Below are positions 8,044 to 16,150 of a stretch of 64,000 nucleotides of DNA, one piece after another. The position numbers and the translations under genes were made by a program. Below the pieces are notes generated by a model that saw nothing but the letters and a program-made list of their open reading frames with translations, did no database searches and was not told where the DNA came from. How positions within the stretch are numbered: position 1 is the stretch's first letter; each line of letters starts with the position of its first letter. Source of the stretch: Streptosporangium saharense (GTDB taxonomy: Bacteria > Actinomycetota > Actinomycetes > Streptosporangiales > Streptosporangiaceae); NCBI RefSeq assembly GCF_014203715.1, contig NZ_JACHJP010000002.1, positions 310,001 to 374,000 on the forward strand. Direction: 5' to 3'.

Positions 8044-8367
8044 GTAAACCTTCTTTTTATTGGCGGCGTCTTCCATTTCGAAGGTGACACTATGACACCC
8101 ATGGGATTCCCGTGCTACCGTCCCCACAGGCGACGATAGCCGATCGTTACGATCTTGTAGATCGGGATGGGTTACCATCCGTAGCTGGCGGGTCCGCAGG
8201 GGTCATAGCACATGGCGCGTTAGCGTCATGGCCAAAACAAGCCACTCGAATCCGTAGACATCGGGCGTGGAAGACGGTTTCCATGGTCCCCCTGCTTTGC
8301 TAGCTAACTGTCAGTTCCCCGCACAGTCAGCCGCGATGGGAACTTGTTCTTCGTGAAAGGACTATCC
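8044..8367. other. divergent promoter region with a stem-loop
   Basis: 324 bp without a supported gene. A perfect stem-loop GGATGG-GTTA-CCATCC sits at 8165-8180. The inverted pair CGATC/GATCG occurs just before it. AAAGGACTATCC gives the ribosome site of the following gene. Promoters for the membrane gene (left) and the exported-peptide gene (right) must be here. Confidence 0.4.
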
Positions 8368-8691
8368 ATGAGTACCACTCGTCGGCTTTTCGCTGCCTGG
8401 ACCGGCCGCGGTCTCCGCGCTGTCACGACCGCCTTAGGGACGGTCGTCGCCGTACTCGCCGTAATCACTGTGATTCCGAGTGAAGCGTCCGCCGAGGAAC
8501 CCGTCGTGATCTCCCAGCAAACCCTCGGACAGACCGTGCCGGACATTCCATTCCCGCATGAGGAGTCGGCGCCGCTACCCGCCTCCGATTCGGCACAGCA
8601 GCCCGAGCCTGAAACCGCCCCAGGCCCCGCCGAGCCGTCTCCGTCGCCCACCCCGCTCATGGCAAATCAGATGCATGGCAGCGGCTGGTAA
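8368..8691 (+). CDS. small exported Pro-rich protein
   Basis: 107 aa from the ATG with AAAGGA upstream. A signal peptide is clear: basic MSTTRRLFAAWTGRGLR, a hydrophobic core TTALGTVVAVLAVITVI, and a cleavage site after ASA near residue 44. The mature part of about 60 residues is acidic and Pro/Ser-rich without cysteines and ends MANQMHGSGW. It resembles precursor-like or wall-tethered small proteins but matches nothing I can name. It heads a three-gene run with a membrane protein and a LuxR-type regulator. Confidence 0.6.
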   Translation: MSTTRRLFAAWTGRGLRAVTTALGTVVAVLAVITVIPSEASAEEPVVISQQTLGQTVPDIPFPHEESAPLPASDSAQQPEPETAPGPAEPSPSPTPLMANQMHGSGW

Positions 8692-8737
8692 TCCGGTCTC
8701 CAAGCTTCATTCCCTTCCATGACTTCCTGGAGATCCC

Positions 8738-9025
8738 ATGCCGCCAGCCACGCGCGACTGGAACTGGAGAGTTCGCGCCTTCACCGTGATCCTGGGGTGG
8801 ACGGTCGCGGTCGGCACCGTCGTGATCATGCTAACCACTCCTGCGGTCGTAAGCCCGCACGCCCTCCTGCTGCTCCTGGCCTGGACGCTCACCGTTCCTC
8901 TGGCGAGGACAGTCTGGAGCGCCCACCAGCGCGCCTTGCGCGCCCGCGCGGCGACTGCTCTGCGCGCGTACGAACTGGGGTTTCTCCATGAGCAGGACAT
9001 GGCCGTACCTGCGCCGCTTCGTTGA
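8738..9025 (+). CDS. small two-span membrane protein
   Basis: 95 aa; GGAGATCCC precedes the ATG. Two transmembrane segments are visible at about 14-35 (FTVILGWTVAVGTVVIML) and 42-58 (HALLLLLAWTLTVPLA). A helical basic/Ala-rich tail follows. It is sandwiched between the exported peptide gene and the LuxR-type regulator, all in one direction with short gaps, which suggests co-transcription. No family recognised. Confidence 0.6.
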   Translation: MPPATRDWNWRVRAFTVILGWTVAVGTVVIMLTTPAVVSPHALLLLLAWTLTVPLARTVWSAHQRALRARAATALRAYELGFLHEQDMAVPAPLR

Positions 9026-9063
9026 GAAACCGCTGAATTCAGAAGCCGTACAAGGAGTGACAG

Positions 9064-10044
9064 GTGTACCAGGTGCTCGGGCTTGGCGAGGAGGAAAGCA
9101 ACCTCTATCAGTTCGTCCTGGCCAACAGCCCCGTTCGACGCGAACACATTCTCGAGACGTTCGGTGACGCCGCCGACCGGCTCCTGCTCCAACTGATCGA
9201 CAAGAGGCTCACCTCGGGGGAGGACCTCGTCATCGCGTGCAACCCCGAAAGCGTGTTGAGCGGGAACGTGCTTCGCGCTCACAAGCAGTACACGACCGCT
9301 AAGGGGGCACTGAACGACCTGATCGTGCAGTATCACGCCAACCTCAACAACCGGGTTTCGATGGACAACCCCGTCGAGGTGCTCACCGAACCCCAGGCGG
9401 TCAAGGCGGCTTTCGCCACGATCCGCGACACCGCCGTTCACGAGCTGAGGGCCATGTACACCCACCCGTTCCAATTCGTCACAGAACTGGTGGACGAGGT
9501 GGTTCCCCACGAGACCCAGTGCAAGATCCTCGTCGAGGCTCGCGTGTTCGCCGACCCCGAAGCGCGGAGAGACCTTCAGAAGTCGCACAACAGCGGCTGT
9601 GAGATCCGCGTCACGGACGAGGACCTGCCGACGAAGTTGCTGGCCAAGGACGGCGAGCTGGCGATCATGCCCCGCGACGGAGAGACAGGGGCCGTACTGA
9701 TGATCCGCCCCGGTCTGATGCTCACCGTCGTCCTGGCGGCTTTCGACATGCGGTGGGATGCCGCCATCCCGGCGGGCACGTACTGGGTGCGAACCCAGGA
9801 GAAAGTCGGCAGGCGGAAGCGGCGGGCGAGCAATGACGTCTTCGACCAGGAAGGTGTCGCCATTCTCCGCATGCTCGTGGAGGGGGCGACAGACTCGATG
9901 ATCGTCAATACGCTGGGCATCTCACAACGGACGCTGACGCGCAGGGTCGCGGAGTTCCTCACTCTTTCCGGCGCGAAGAACCGCTTTCAGCTCGGCTGGA
10001 TCGCCGCCAACAGTGACTGGATGCCGAAGCTGAAAGCCTCCTGA
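9064..10044 (+). CDS. LuxR/TrmB-type transcriptional regulator
   Basis: 326 aa from a GTG with AAGGAG seven bases upstream. The N-terminal 20-75 region looks like a TrmB-type winged helix (EESNLYQFVLANSPVRREHI). A central sensor-like part follows (about 100-235, with MYTHPFQFVTELVDEVVPHE). The C-terminus, about 265-320, is a LuxR-type HTH (VAILRMLVEGATDSMIVNTL then GISQRTLTRRVAEF). Regulators of this build occur in many actinomycetes as orphan or peptide-linked LuxR proteins. It probably controls its own operon, including the exported peptide. Confidence 0.7.
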   Translation: MYQVLGLGEEESNLYQFVLANSPVRREHILETFGDAADRLLLQLIDKRLTSGEDLVIACNPESVLSGNVLRAHKQYTTAKGALNDLIVQYHANLNNRVSMDNPVEVLTEPQAVKAAFATIRDTAVHELRAMYTHPFQFVTELVDEVVPHETQCKILVEARVFADPEARRDLQKSHNSGCEIRVTDEDLPTKLLAKDGELAIMPRDGETGAVLMIRPGLMLTVVLAAFDMRWDAAIPAGTYWVRTQEKVGRRKRRASNDVFDQEGVAILRMLVEGATDSMIVNTLGISQRTLTRRVAEFLTLSGAKNRFQLGWIAANSDWMPKLKAS

Positions 10045-10049
10045 GGTCC

Positions 10050-10568
10050 CTACTTGGCCCGCATCAGCCGCAACTGTGCGGCGTGAAGGTCCAGGAGCGT
10101 GTTCAGCTGGCCGAACAGGACCGCTCTCATCTCCGCCCGGTCCTGTTCGGTCGCTCCGGGGAGACGGCTGATCTCGGCCAGTTGACGCAACAGTTTTTGC
10201 TTGGTCTCATCGGGGATGTCGTCAAGGTCCAGATCCGCGGTCGTCAGCTCGACTTCGGCCCGTTTGTTGATCTCTCTACTCAGGAGCTCCGCAGCGCTTT
10301 GCCTGCCGACCTCCTTGAGCTGTGCGGGGGTGGCTCCGACGACGAGCGCCATGAGGACGAGCTCCCAGTCGTCGGCGATCTTCCGGCCGTGTTCGATGTT
10401 GCGCCATGTGCCGTCCGAGAAGCCGACGCCGTCGTCGCTGACCTCGGCCAGGCGCTCCAAGGCGGTGGCGAGGCTCATCTTGCGTGCGAGCGCGCTTGGA
10501 CGTTCTCGCAGGGTGCGGATCAAAACCGCCTCAAGCGGCAACGACGAGCCGCTTCCTCTCGTAGCCAC
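10050..10568 (-). CDS. XRE-type repressor-like protein
   Basis: 172 aa. The start is taken as the GTG at 10568 because AGGAGG stands eight bases upstream; the longer frame upstream has no ribosome site. An HTH region is visible at about 30-80 (MSLATALERLAEVSDDGVGF with DGTWRNIEHGRKIADDWELV). The C-terminus is helical and charged (about 95-172). It is transcribed away from the early operon across a region with palindromes, the standard arrangement of a prophage repressor, and I infer that role. The HTH family itself is common in actinomycetes outside phages. Confidence 0.65.
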   Translation of the reverse strand: MATRGSGSSLPLEAVLIRTLRERPSALARKMSLATALERLAEVSDDGVGFSDGTWRNIEHGRKIADDWELVLMALVVGATPAQLKEVGRQSAAELLSREINKRAEVELTTADLDLDDIPDETKQKLLRQLAEISRLPGATEQDRAEMRAVLFGQLNTLLDLHAAQLRLMRAK

Positions 10569-10694
10569 GACACCACCCTCCTTCGTGTTCTCCGGGAACC
10601 TGTGGTTTTCACGCCTGTAGTGCCAACCGTACCAGCGTGTACGCGGATTACCAGTAGCTACGAGTGATACTCGAACATCAAGCATCTTCTAATG

Positions 10695-10729
10695 TTTCGC
10701 GAATTACGCGAAAGTTATTGACTTTCGCG
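10695..10729. promoter_or_regulatory. candidate prophage operators
   Basis: TTTCGCG (10695-10701) and CGCGAAA (10707-10713) form a perfect palindrome around AATTA. A third half-site TTTCGCG lies at 10723-10729. They are placed between the repressor-like gene and the rightward early operon, and the third half-site overlaps the -35/spacer of a candidate promoter. Confidence 0.5.
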
Positions 10730-10745
10730 TACAACCGGATAGCGT
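10718..10745 (+). promoter_or_regulatory. candidate early promoter
   Basis: TTGACT at 10718-10723 is followed 16 bases later by TAGCGT (10740-10745), a partial -10. The next gene begins at 10803 with a strong GGAAGGAGG. Overlap with TTTCGCG half-sites suggests repression by the divergent XRE protein. Confidence 0.4.
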
Positions 10746-10802
10746 CTGACTGTGCAGGTAGATCCTCAGCCAACCAGACCGACGACGCGGAAGGAGGACC
10801 TG

Positions 10803-11156
10803 ATGAGCACCTCTGGCGACGGCATGGAGGCTCTCATCGACGGCATCCTCGACGCCGTCGTCCCCGCCGGTGAAACCGTCTGGACCGTTCGGGAGGCCGC
10901 TCGCGCCCTTCGCGTCAGCGACTCCACCATCCTCGGGCTGATCCACTCAGGCCAGCTCGGCACCATCGCCGTCCATAACAAGAGCTTCCGCATCCCTCGA
11001 CAGGCCCTCGTCGAGCACCTGACCCGCCGATACGCACCCGCCCAACTCGTTGCGGCTCAACAGGAGCTCGCCGAGCTGAACAGGCTGATCAAGTCTCGGC
11101 GAGCTCAACTCCGTCAGATCACCGACCGCATCGCCCAGGCCGACGGCGTCCGGTGA
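10803..11156 (+). CDS. excisionase-like winged-helix protein
   Basis: 117 aa from the ATG after GGAAGGAGG. Residues about 20-70 are an excisionase/MerR-type wHTH of the kind found in actinophage early operons (VWTVREAARALRVSDSTILG with IHSGQLGTIAVHNKSFRIPR). A C-terminal helix, about 75-112, looks like a coiled coil (QLVAAQQELAELNRLIKSRR). It is the first gene of the rightward early operon, so it may act as an early regulator (Cro-like) or a directionality factor. Confidence 0.65.
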   Translation: MSTSGDGMEALIDGILDAVVPAGETVWTVREAARALRVSDSTILGLIHSGQLGTIAVHNKSFRIPRQALVEHLTRRYAPAQLVAAQQELAELNRLIKSRRAQLRQITDRIAQADGVR

Positions 11157-11205
11157 CCACGCGAACTCAAAGCGGGGCCGCCAAGTCCATGCAGGAGCCG
11201 CGAGC

Positions 11206-11394
11206 ATGACGCCGTCCGGCTTCACCGAGCCTCCCACCGACGACGAGATCGCCGAATACCTGGAGAGCATCCGAAGCGCCCGCAACACCGACGATTGGCG
11301 TCGTGCCCCCGGCCGGAGCCGCCCGACATGGCGAGGCGGTACTCCACTCGACGCCCTCACCGAATGGCAGTACCAGCAGGAGCGCCACGCATGA
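11206..11394 (+). CDS. small early phage protein, unknown
   Basis: 62 aa with AGGAG before the ATG. The sequence is polar, Arg/Pro-rich and has no recognised domain (TDDEIAEYLESIRSARNTDD then EWQYQQERHA). Its stop overlaps the ATG of an 18-codon ORF. Being inside a chain of overlapping genes is the main support. Confidence 0.5.
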   Translation: MTPSGFTEPPTDDEIAEYLESIRSARNTDDWRRAPGRSRPTWRGGTPLDALTEWQYQQERHA

Positions 11395-11447
11395 AACCGG
11401 GCCAGAGCCAGCTCGTCCACCACGCCGTACAGGACGGTGAACGATGA
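11391..11447 (+). CDS. 18-codon micro-ORF linking two genes by ATGA overlaps
   Basis: Encodes MKPGQSQLVHHAVQDGER. It starts on the stop of the previous gene (ATGA) and its own stop overlaps the ATG of the YqaJ gene (ATGA). Translation through it would carry ribosomes to the exonuclease start. It may be only a coupling leader rather than a functional peptide. Confidence 0.35.
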   Translation: MKPGQSQLVHHAVQDGER

Positions 11448-12406
11448 CCGGCCTTCGCACCCCCACCGGCCGGGAACTCGGAGCCTGGCCTTCCGGCTCG
11501 CCCGAGTGGCACGCCGCACGGAGAAACCGGCTCGGTGGTTCTTCCGTCGCCGCCGTGCTCGGACTGTCGAAGTGGCAGTCACCTTACGGCCTATGGTGCG
11601 AGATGGCCGAACTCGTCGGGACTGAGCCGCAGACAGCCGCCCAGGCTCGTGGCCACTACCTCGAAGCGGGGGTCGCCGCCTGGTTCGCCGACCGGCACCC
11701 AGAGTGGGGCGTGCACAAGGCCGGAACCTACGTCCACAAGGAGCGGGGGTGGCAACTCGCCAACCCCGACCGGCTGATCTGCGAAGCTCCGCCGCCCACC
11801 GCCGCGGAGGACGTCGATGTCAGAGCCGTGGCGTCCGCTCTTCTGGAGATCAAAACCGACGCCGACGGCCGTGACTGGGGGAGGCCTGGAACAGATGAGA
11901 TCCCTCTCTACTACATGACGCAGGTCCAGTGGTACATGGACGTGCTCGGACTCCCGGTCACCTATGTCGCCGTGCTCACCGGCAGGCTGGAGTTCCGCGA
12001 GTACGTCGTCGACTACGATCCGGCGGCCGCCGCCGAGATGCGGCTGAGGGGGGAGGCGTTCATCGCCTCTCTGCTTCTGGAAGAGGCGCCGCCGCTGGAC
12101 ACCCGCAAGGCGACCTACGAGACGTTGCGCCGCCGACACCCCATGATCGACCGCGAACGGAAACACCTGGTCGACACCAGCCTCGGCGTCGAGGTCATCG
12201 ACGCGCTCCAGGAACTGGAGACAGCCCAGGATCGTGTCACGAGCGCCAAGTCCAAGCTGCTGGCCGCGATGGGCACCGCCTATCGCGCCTACTTCAATGG
12301 CGAACTGCTGGCCACCCGCACGGCCAAGGGCGTCAACGGTGTGCCGTACCTGAAATTCGAGCCGAACCTTCCTGACGTCACCGACCTCGTTGGAGCTTAC
12401 CTGTGA
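11444..12406 (+). CDS. YqaJ-family viral recombinase/exonuclease
   Basis: 320 aa. The PD-(D/E)xK nuclease features of the YqaJ family are present: the N-terminal RRNRLGGSSVAAVLGLSKWQ, then GHYLEAGVAAWFADRHPEWG, and the E-x-K of LLEIKTDA near residue 130. The C-terminal 240-320 part is helical. It should act as a 5'-3' dsDNA exonuclease for recombination, in partnership with the overlapping RecT-like gene (GTGA overlap), as in phage Exo/Bet-type pairs. Confidence 0.8.
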   Translation: MTGLRTPTGRELGAWPSGSPEWHAARRNRLGGSSVAAVLGLSKWQSPYGLWCEMAELVGTEPQTAAQARGHYLEAGVAAWFADRHPEWGVHKAGTYVHKERGWQLANPDRLICEAPPPTAAEDVDVRAVASALLEIKTDADGRDWGRPGTDEIPLYYMTQVQWYMDVLGLPVTYVAVLTGRLEFREYVVDYDPAAAAEMRLRGEAFIASLLLEEAPPLDTRKATYETLRRRHPMIDRERKHLVDTSLGVEVIDALQELETAQDRVTSAKSKLLAAMGTAYRAYFNGELLATRTAKGVNGVPYLKFEPNLPDVTDLVGAYL

Positions 12407-13797
12407 CCGTCGAAACGATGCCCGCCGTCCGCAACAGCGGCCTGGTCGAACGCCAGGATTACGCCAAGGCGCTCGCCGTGTCGAACCTGCTGCCCCGGCA
12501 GTATCAGAACAACCCCGGCAACGTGCTGTACGCGATCGAGTTCGGCCAGTCGATCGGCGTCTCCACCATGGCCGCGATCCTCGGCGTCCACATCATCGAG
12601 GGCCGTGCGTGCGCCTCCGCCGGACTGATCTCCGGACTGGTGCGTGACGCAGGCCACCGGCTGCGGGTATGGGTGGAACGCGACGACAACGGCAAGGCGA
12701 CCAAGGCGGTCGCCACGATCATGCGAAAGGACGACCCGGACTTCGAGTTCCGCTCCGAATGGACCCTGGCCCGTGCCCAGGCGGCGAAGCTCACGGGCAA
12801 GGCGGTCTGGCAGAACTATCCCGAGGCCATGCTGAAGGCCCGCGCGACCACGGAGGTCGCCCGCGAGGCATGTGAAGAGGCGCTGCGTGGCATCGGGTAC
12901 ACCCCCGAGGAGCTCGGCGCCGAGGTCAACGAGGACGGCTCCGTCGTCATCACCGAGGCCAGGCAGTCTCAGGGACGGTCGCTCGGCGAGGCCTTGGGCG
13001 TCACCGCCGAGCAGGTCTCCACCGACGAACCGCGTTTGTCGGCGGCCGACGCCGATCCGGAGGGGGCGACGATAACCCAGCGCAACGCGATCGGCGCGGC
13101 GATGGTGGCCCAGGGCCACACCAGGGAGAGCGCCCCCGTCTACCTCAGCGAGGTGGTCGGCCGTCCGGTCAAAGGCACCCACGAACTGACCGGCGCCGAA
13201 GCGACGCAGGTCATGCACGCGCTCGACCAGGACGAACGGGCCCGTGCCGACCGATCCGGGCAACGGCTCGCTCAGTCCTCGACGAACGAGGACATCCAGG
13301 ACGCCGACCTGGTCGAGGAGGCGGAGAGCGCCGAACCCATTGTCATGATCAGCAAGGCGCAGCTGTCGGAGATGCACGCGCTCCTCAGGGAGTGCGGCGT
13401 CACCAACGTCACCGGCAAGGGCTCCACCGCCGTGAACGACGAACGGCGGTTCGCTTTCCTGTCCGACTTCCTCAAGCGGCCGATCACCAGCAGCAGCCAA
13501 CTCGCCCATGACGAGGCCGGCGCGGTGATAGCCGCTCTTAGGGAACTGCGTGTCGAGATGGAGGTCGAGCGCAACGCCCGGCTCACCCGCGTCGGCTCGC
13601 TGTTCGACGAGCTCGGTGTCGTCGCCGTGGACGACCGGCTCCGCGACACCTCAACGGTGCTCCGTCGCACCGTCACCACGCCGGACACACTGACCGACGC
13701 CGACATCGCCCTCCTCCTGGAGAGGCTGGAAGCCACCAACGGCGAGATCGACCTGTGGAGCGCGATCCTTGACGCCTCCACCGCGGACCAGCAGTAG
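12403..13797 (+). CDS. RecT-like single-strand annealing protein
   Basis: 464 aa from a GTG overlapping the YqaJ stop, with GGAG seven bases upstream. Residues about 15-175 match the annealing-protein type found beside YqaJ in actinophages (NPGNVLYAIEFGQSIGVSTM, ARAQAAKLTGKAVW, ARATTEVAREACEEALRGIG). The remaining C-terminal 290 residues are acidic and low in recognisable motifs, probably protein-interaction or SSB-contact regions, with short helical modules that recur (SKAQLSEMHALLRECGV). RecT assignment rests on position and the N-terminal pattern. Confidence 0.65.
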   Translation: MTVETMPAVRNSGLVERQDYAKALAVSNLLPRQYQNNPGNVLYAIEFGQSIGVSTMAAILGVHIIEGRACASAGLISGLVRDAGHRLRVWVERDDNGKATKAVATIMRKDDPDFEFRSEWTLARAQAAKLTGKAVWQNYPEAMLKARATTEVAREACEEALRGIGYTPEELGAEVNEDGSVVITEARQSQGRSLGEALGVTAEQVSTDEPRLSAADADPEGATITQRNAIGAAMVAQGHTRESAPVYLSEVVGRPVKGTHELTGAEATQVMHALDQDERARADRSGQRLAQSSTNEDIQDADLVEEAESAEPIVMISKAQLSEMHALLRECGVTNVTGKGSTAVNDERRFAFLSDFLKRPITSSSQLAHDEAGAVIAALRELRVEMEVERNARLTRVGSLFDELGVVAVDDRLRDTSTVLRRTVTTPDTLTDADIALLLERLEATNGEIDLWSAILDASTADQQ

Positions 13798-13851
13798 CCG
13801 TCATCTCCGGGATCGGCGTCACGCCGGTCCTCTCACCGAAAGCAGGCTTCC

Positions 13852-14112
13852 TTGACCACGACTGAACGCGTCCACGGCAGGGCCAGCACCTACAACACCG
13901 GCTGCCGCTGCGAGCCCTGCACCACGGCCGTCCGCGAGCGACTACGTGCCACCAGAGTCCGGCTCCGTCAGCGTGCCGTCGACCATCCCGAGCTGGTTCC
14001 CCACGGCACGTCCGGCGCTTACCACAACTGGGGCTGCCGCTGCGTCGTCTGCAAGTCCGCGCAGAGCGCCCGGCAGTACAGGGCCAGACGCGACACACCG
14101 GCCACCGACTGA
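13852..14112 (+). CDS. small protein with two CRCxxC modules
   Basis: 86 aa, TTG start. Two tandem copies of the module HG-x5-Y-x3-C-R-C-x2-C are seen: HGRASTYNTGCRCEPC and HGTSGAYHNWGCRCVVC, each followed by a basic helix with Tyr/Arg. This is a common small actinophage protein type, probably a metal-stabilised nucleic-acid or protein binder. A third copy of the module opens the 279-aa protein at 16253. Confidence 0.65.
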   Translation: MTTTERVHGRASTYNTGCRCEPCTTAVRERLRATRVRLRQRAVDHPELVPHGTSGAYHNWGCRCVVCKSAQSARQYRARRDTPATD

Positions 14113-14133
14113 TTTCCCGAAAGGAATCCCCTC

Positions 14134-14577
14134 ATGATCAGACAAGTGTTCGTCGCCGACACGACCCTCTCGGCTGATCAGGTCTATCACCAGGCCAGCC
14201 TGGAGGAGATAACCCTCATCATCGGGATGGATCGCATTCCTACTCCGGGCCACGACCTGACGGCCCTCACCGAGGCAGCCGCCATCGCGGACAAGCTGGA
14301 ACGCGTCGTCCACGCCTACCGTCGTGACCTCGAGGTTCGCATCGGCCAGCTCAAGAGGGCCGTCGAGCAGCGCGCCACCGCGGCCGCCCTGTGCGTGTGC
14401 GGCGCCCCGACGGCCCAGGGTGTCGTCCATCAGACCGGCGCCCCCTGCCACGCCGACGAATCCCACGTTCACGGACCCGCCATCCTGGACCCGGCCGGGA
14501 TCGGTGAACTGGACGACCGCCTCGGCCGGGTCGTGGAGCGCGTCTTCAACGCTCCGGCGGACGAGGCCGTCGCCTAA
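14134..14577 (+). CDS. early phage protein with C-terminal CxC/H cluster
   Basis: 147 aa; AAAGGA precedes the ATG. The N-terminal 70 residues are helical (DQVYHQASLEEITLIIGMDR). Residues 92-118 carry Cys and His (ALCVCGAPTAQGVVHQTGAP then CHADESHVHG) that could bind a metal. Function unknown. Confidence 0.55.
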   Translation: MIRQVFVADTTLSADQVYHQASLEEITLIIGMDRIPTPGHDLTALTEAAAIADKLERVVHAYRRDLEVRIGQLKRAVEQRATAAALCVCGAPTAQGVVHQTGAPCHADESHVHGPAILDPAGIGELDDRLGRVVERVFNAPADEAVA

Positions 14578-14845
14578 CAACCCGAAAGTGCGTTCGTCGT
14601 TCCTCGTGATCGCGGTGATCACCGGAGTCGTACGGCTTCTCCTCCGCCCCGGCCCCCAAGCCTCGCGCCGAGGCCGGCGAGCGCCCCGCCCCAAGGAGAA
14701 GCCCGTGCTCGGCCCGCCGTGGCCGCCGACCCGTACCTGGTTCGCACTCGGCGGGCTCGGGCTGAACCTCGCCGTCTCCGGCCAGGTGACACGCGGAAAG
14801 GCTCGACGTCGGCCGAGGCCCGGAGGAGAAGGAAGGAGAAACAGC

Positions 14846-15094
14846 ATGATCAAGGACTTGCTCGCCTACGTCGGCGGGTTCGCCGTCGCATGCTGGTCGC
14901 TGTTCATAATCGGGATGTGGCTCGACCATCGACGGTCTCAGCGCAGGAAACGGCACGCGGACCTGGCAGCCGCCCACACCCAGGTGCGTGCCACCGAAGC
15001 CGCTCCTGACCGGCTCGACGACCGAGTCTGGGATCTCTACGTCCAGGAACACGGCCTGAGCAGCATCAAGCCCCCGAAGGAGTGGCGTCGGTGA
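14846..15094 (+). CDS. small single-span membrane protein
   Basis: 82 aa; GGAAGGAGAAACAGC before the ATG is a strong site. One hydrophobic segment at 5-25 (LLAYVGGFAVACWSLFIIGM) is followed by a basic cytoplasmic-type tail. The frame is open upstream to a GTG at 14588 without a ribosome site, so the longer form is disfavoured. The stop overlaps the RusA GTG. Confidence 0.55.
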   Translation: MIKDLLAYVGGFAVACWSLFIIGMWLDHRRSQRRKRHADLAAAHTQVRATEAAPDRLDDRVWDLYVQEHGLSSIKPPKEWRR

Positions 15095-15576
15095 CACCAC
15101 TCCTGACCATCACCGCTTACGGCGTGCCCGGCCCGCAGGGCAGCAAGAAAGCCCGCGCCATCTACAAGGGACGCGGGGCGAACCGGCAGTTCACCGGCAA
15201 GGTCTCGGTGCAGGAGTCGTCCAGGAAGGTGGGGCCCTGGCGGGAGGCCGTCAAGAAGGCCGCTGAACTGGCGGCCGGTCCCGGCTGGGTGACCCTGGAC
15301 GCGCCGCTCCTGGTGGAGTTCTGCTTCACCTTCGACCGGGGCCGCACAGTGAAACGACGGCACCACACCGTCTATCCCGACTTGTCCAAGCTGATCAGAT
15401 CCACGGAGGACGCGCTGACCGGCGCCGGAATCTGGGCCGACGACGCCCGGGTCGTCGCCTACCACAAGCCGCGCAAGCTGTATGTCGGCGCTGCCGACCC
15501 TGACGCTCTGCCCGAGTCAGGCGTGGTCATCCGCATCTGGACGGTTCAGGACCGGATCGATGAGGTCGAAGCGTGA
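15091..15576 (+). CDS. rusA: RusA-family Holliday-junction resolvase
   Basis: 161 aa from the GTG at 15091, eight bases after AAGGAG and overlapping the previous stop. The family pattern is present: YGVPGPQGSKKAR near the N-terminus, then YPDLSKLIRSTEDALTGAGI with WADDARVVAYHKPRKLY, which supplies the conserved acidic residues (the Asp of PDL, and the DD of WADD). It resolves recombination intermediates made by the YqaJ/RecT pair. Confidence 0.85.
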   Translation: MTPLLTITAYGVPGPQGSKKARAIYKGRGANRQFTGKVSVQESSRKVGPWREAVKKAAELAAGPGWVTLDAPLLVEFCFTFDRGRTVKRRHHTVYPDLSKLIRSTEDALTGAGIWADDARVVAYHKPRKLYVGAADPDALPESGVVIRIWTVQDRIDEVEA

Positions 15577-16004
15577 TCCCGTCCCTCTTCGGGCCCGTTC
15601 CCGACTTCCACGCCGACGCCGCCTGCGGCGGTCAGGGCAAGCTCATGGACTCCAAGACAGACCAGGACATCGTCAGGGCCAAGGCTCTGTGCGCCCGCTG
15701 TGTCGTCCTCAAGGACTGCCGGGCTTGGGCCCACGAGCTCAACGGTTTCAAGGATCCTGACATGGTGCTTGGCGGGCTCACTCGAGAGGAACGTCGCACT
15801 GGCGTTCTCGAAGGCGAACGACGCTGCAACACCTGCCACGAGGTGAAGCCGCTGGCCGAGTTCGGACGCCGCAAAACCGGCCGAGGCGGGCGGCAGTCCA
15901 TGTGCCTGATCTGCCAGCGAGAAAACGCGAAAGCCGCATATCAGCGGAGGGCGCGACAACGGCAGGAGGCCCACCAGACCGGGAAAGAACAGCGAGCCTC
16001 ATGA
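15573..16004 (+). CDS. WhiB-like [4Fe-4S] protein fused to a second zinc ribbon
   Basis: 143 aa; GTG overlaps the RusA stop. The WhiB part has four cysteines in the expected spacing (Cys18, Cys40, Cys43, Cys49) and a VLGGLTREER segment standing for the usual GVWGGxTxxER turn. Unlike ordinary WhiB proteins it continues into a second cluster, Cys85-x2-Cys88 and Cys111-x2-Cys114 (RRCNTCHEVKPLAEFGRR and CLICQREN), a zinc-ribbon type common in phage proteins. Phage WhiB proteins can alter host transcription and superinfection; that role is inferred. Confidence 0.8.
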   Translation: MIPSLFGPVPDFHADAACGGQGKLMDSKTDQDIVRAKALCARCVVLKDCRAWAHELNGFKDPDMVLGGLTREERRTGVLEGERRCNTCHEVKPLAEFGRRKTGRGGRQSMCLICQRENAKAAYQRRARQRQEAHQTGKEQRAS

Positions 16005-16150
16005 ACGGAACGTTCGTCCCTGACCTTGAAGGGGTCCCCGTCCTTGTCAACGGCCGCGTCGTCGGCATTCAGACGACCCTGTGCGATGCCGTTATGCCGC
16101 AAGCACAACCGCTTATGGAAAGAACAGACGAGGGAACCTGCTTCCCATGA
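16001..16150 (+). CDS. 49-aa phage ORF, unknown
   Basis: Starts at an ATGA overlap with the WhiB-like gene and ends in an ATGA overlap with the next small ORF. The product begins MNGTFVPDLEGVPVLVNGRV and has no known domain. Support is the unbroken coupling chain only. Confidence 0.45.
   Translation: MNGTFVPDLEGVPVLVNGRVVGIQTTLCDAVMPQAQPLMERTDEGTCFP

Noticed and set aside
14588..15094. Long form (169 aa) of the small membrane protein before RusA
   Set aside because: GTG at 14588 has no ribosome site and the added N-terminal part is Arg/Pro-rich; the ATG at 14846 has GGAAGGAGAAACAGC directly upstream.
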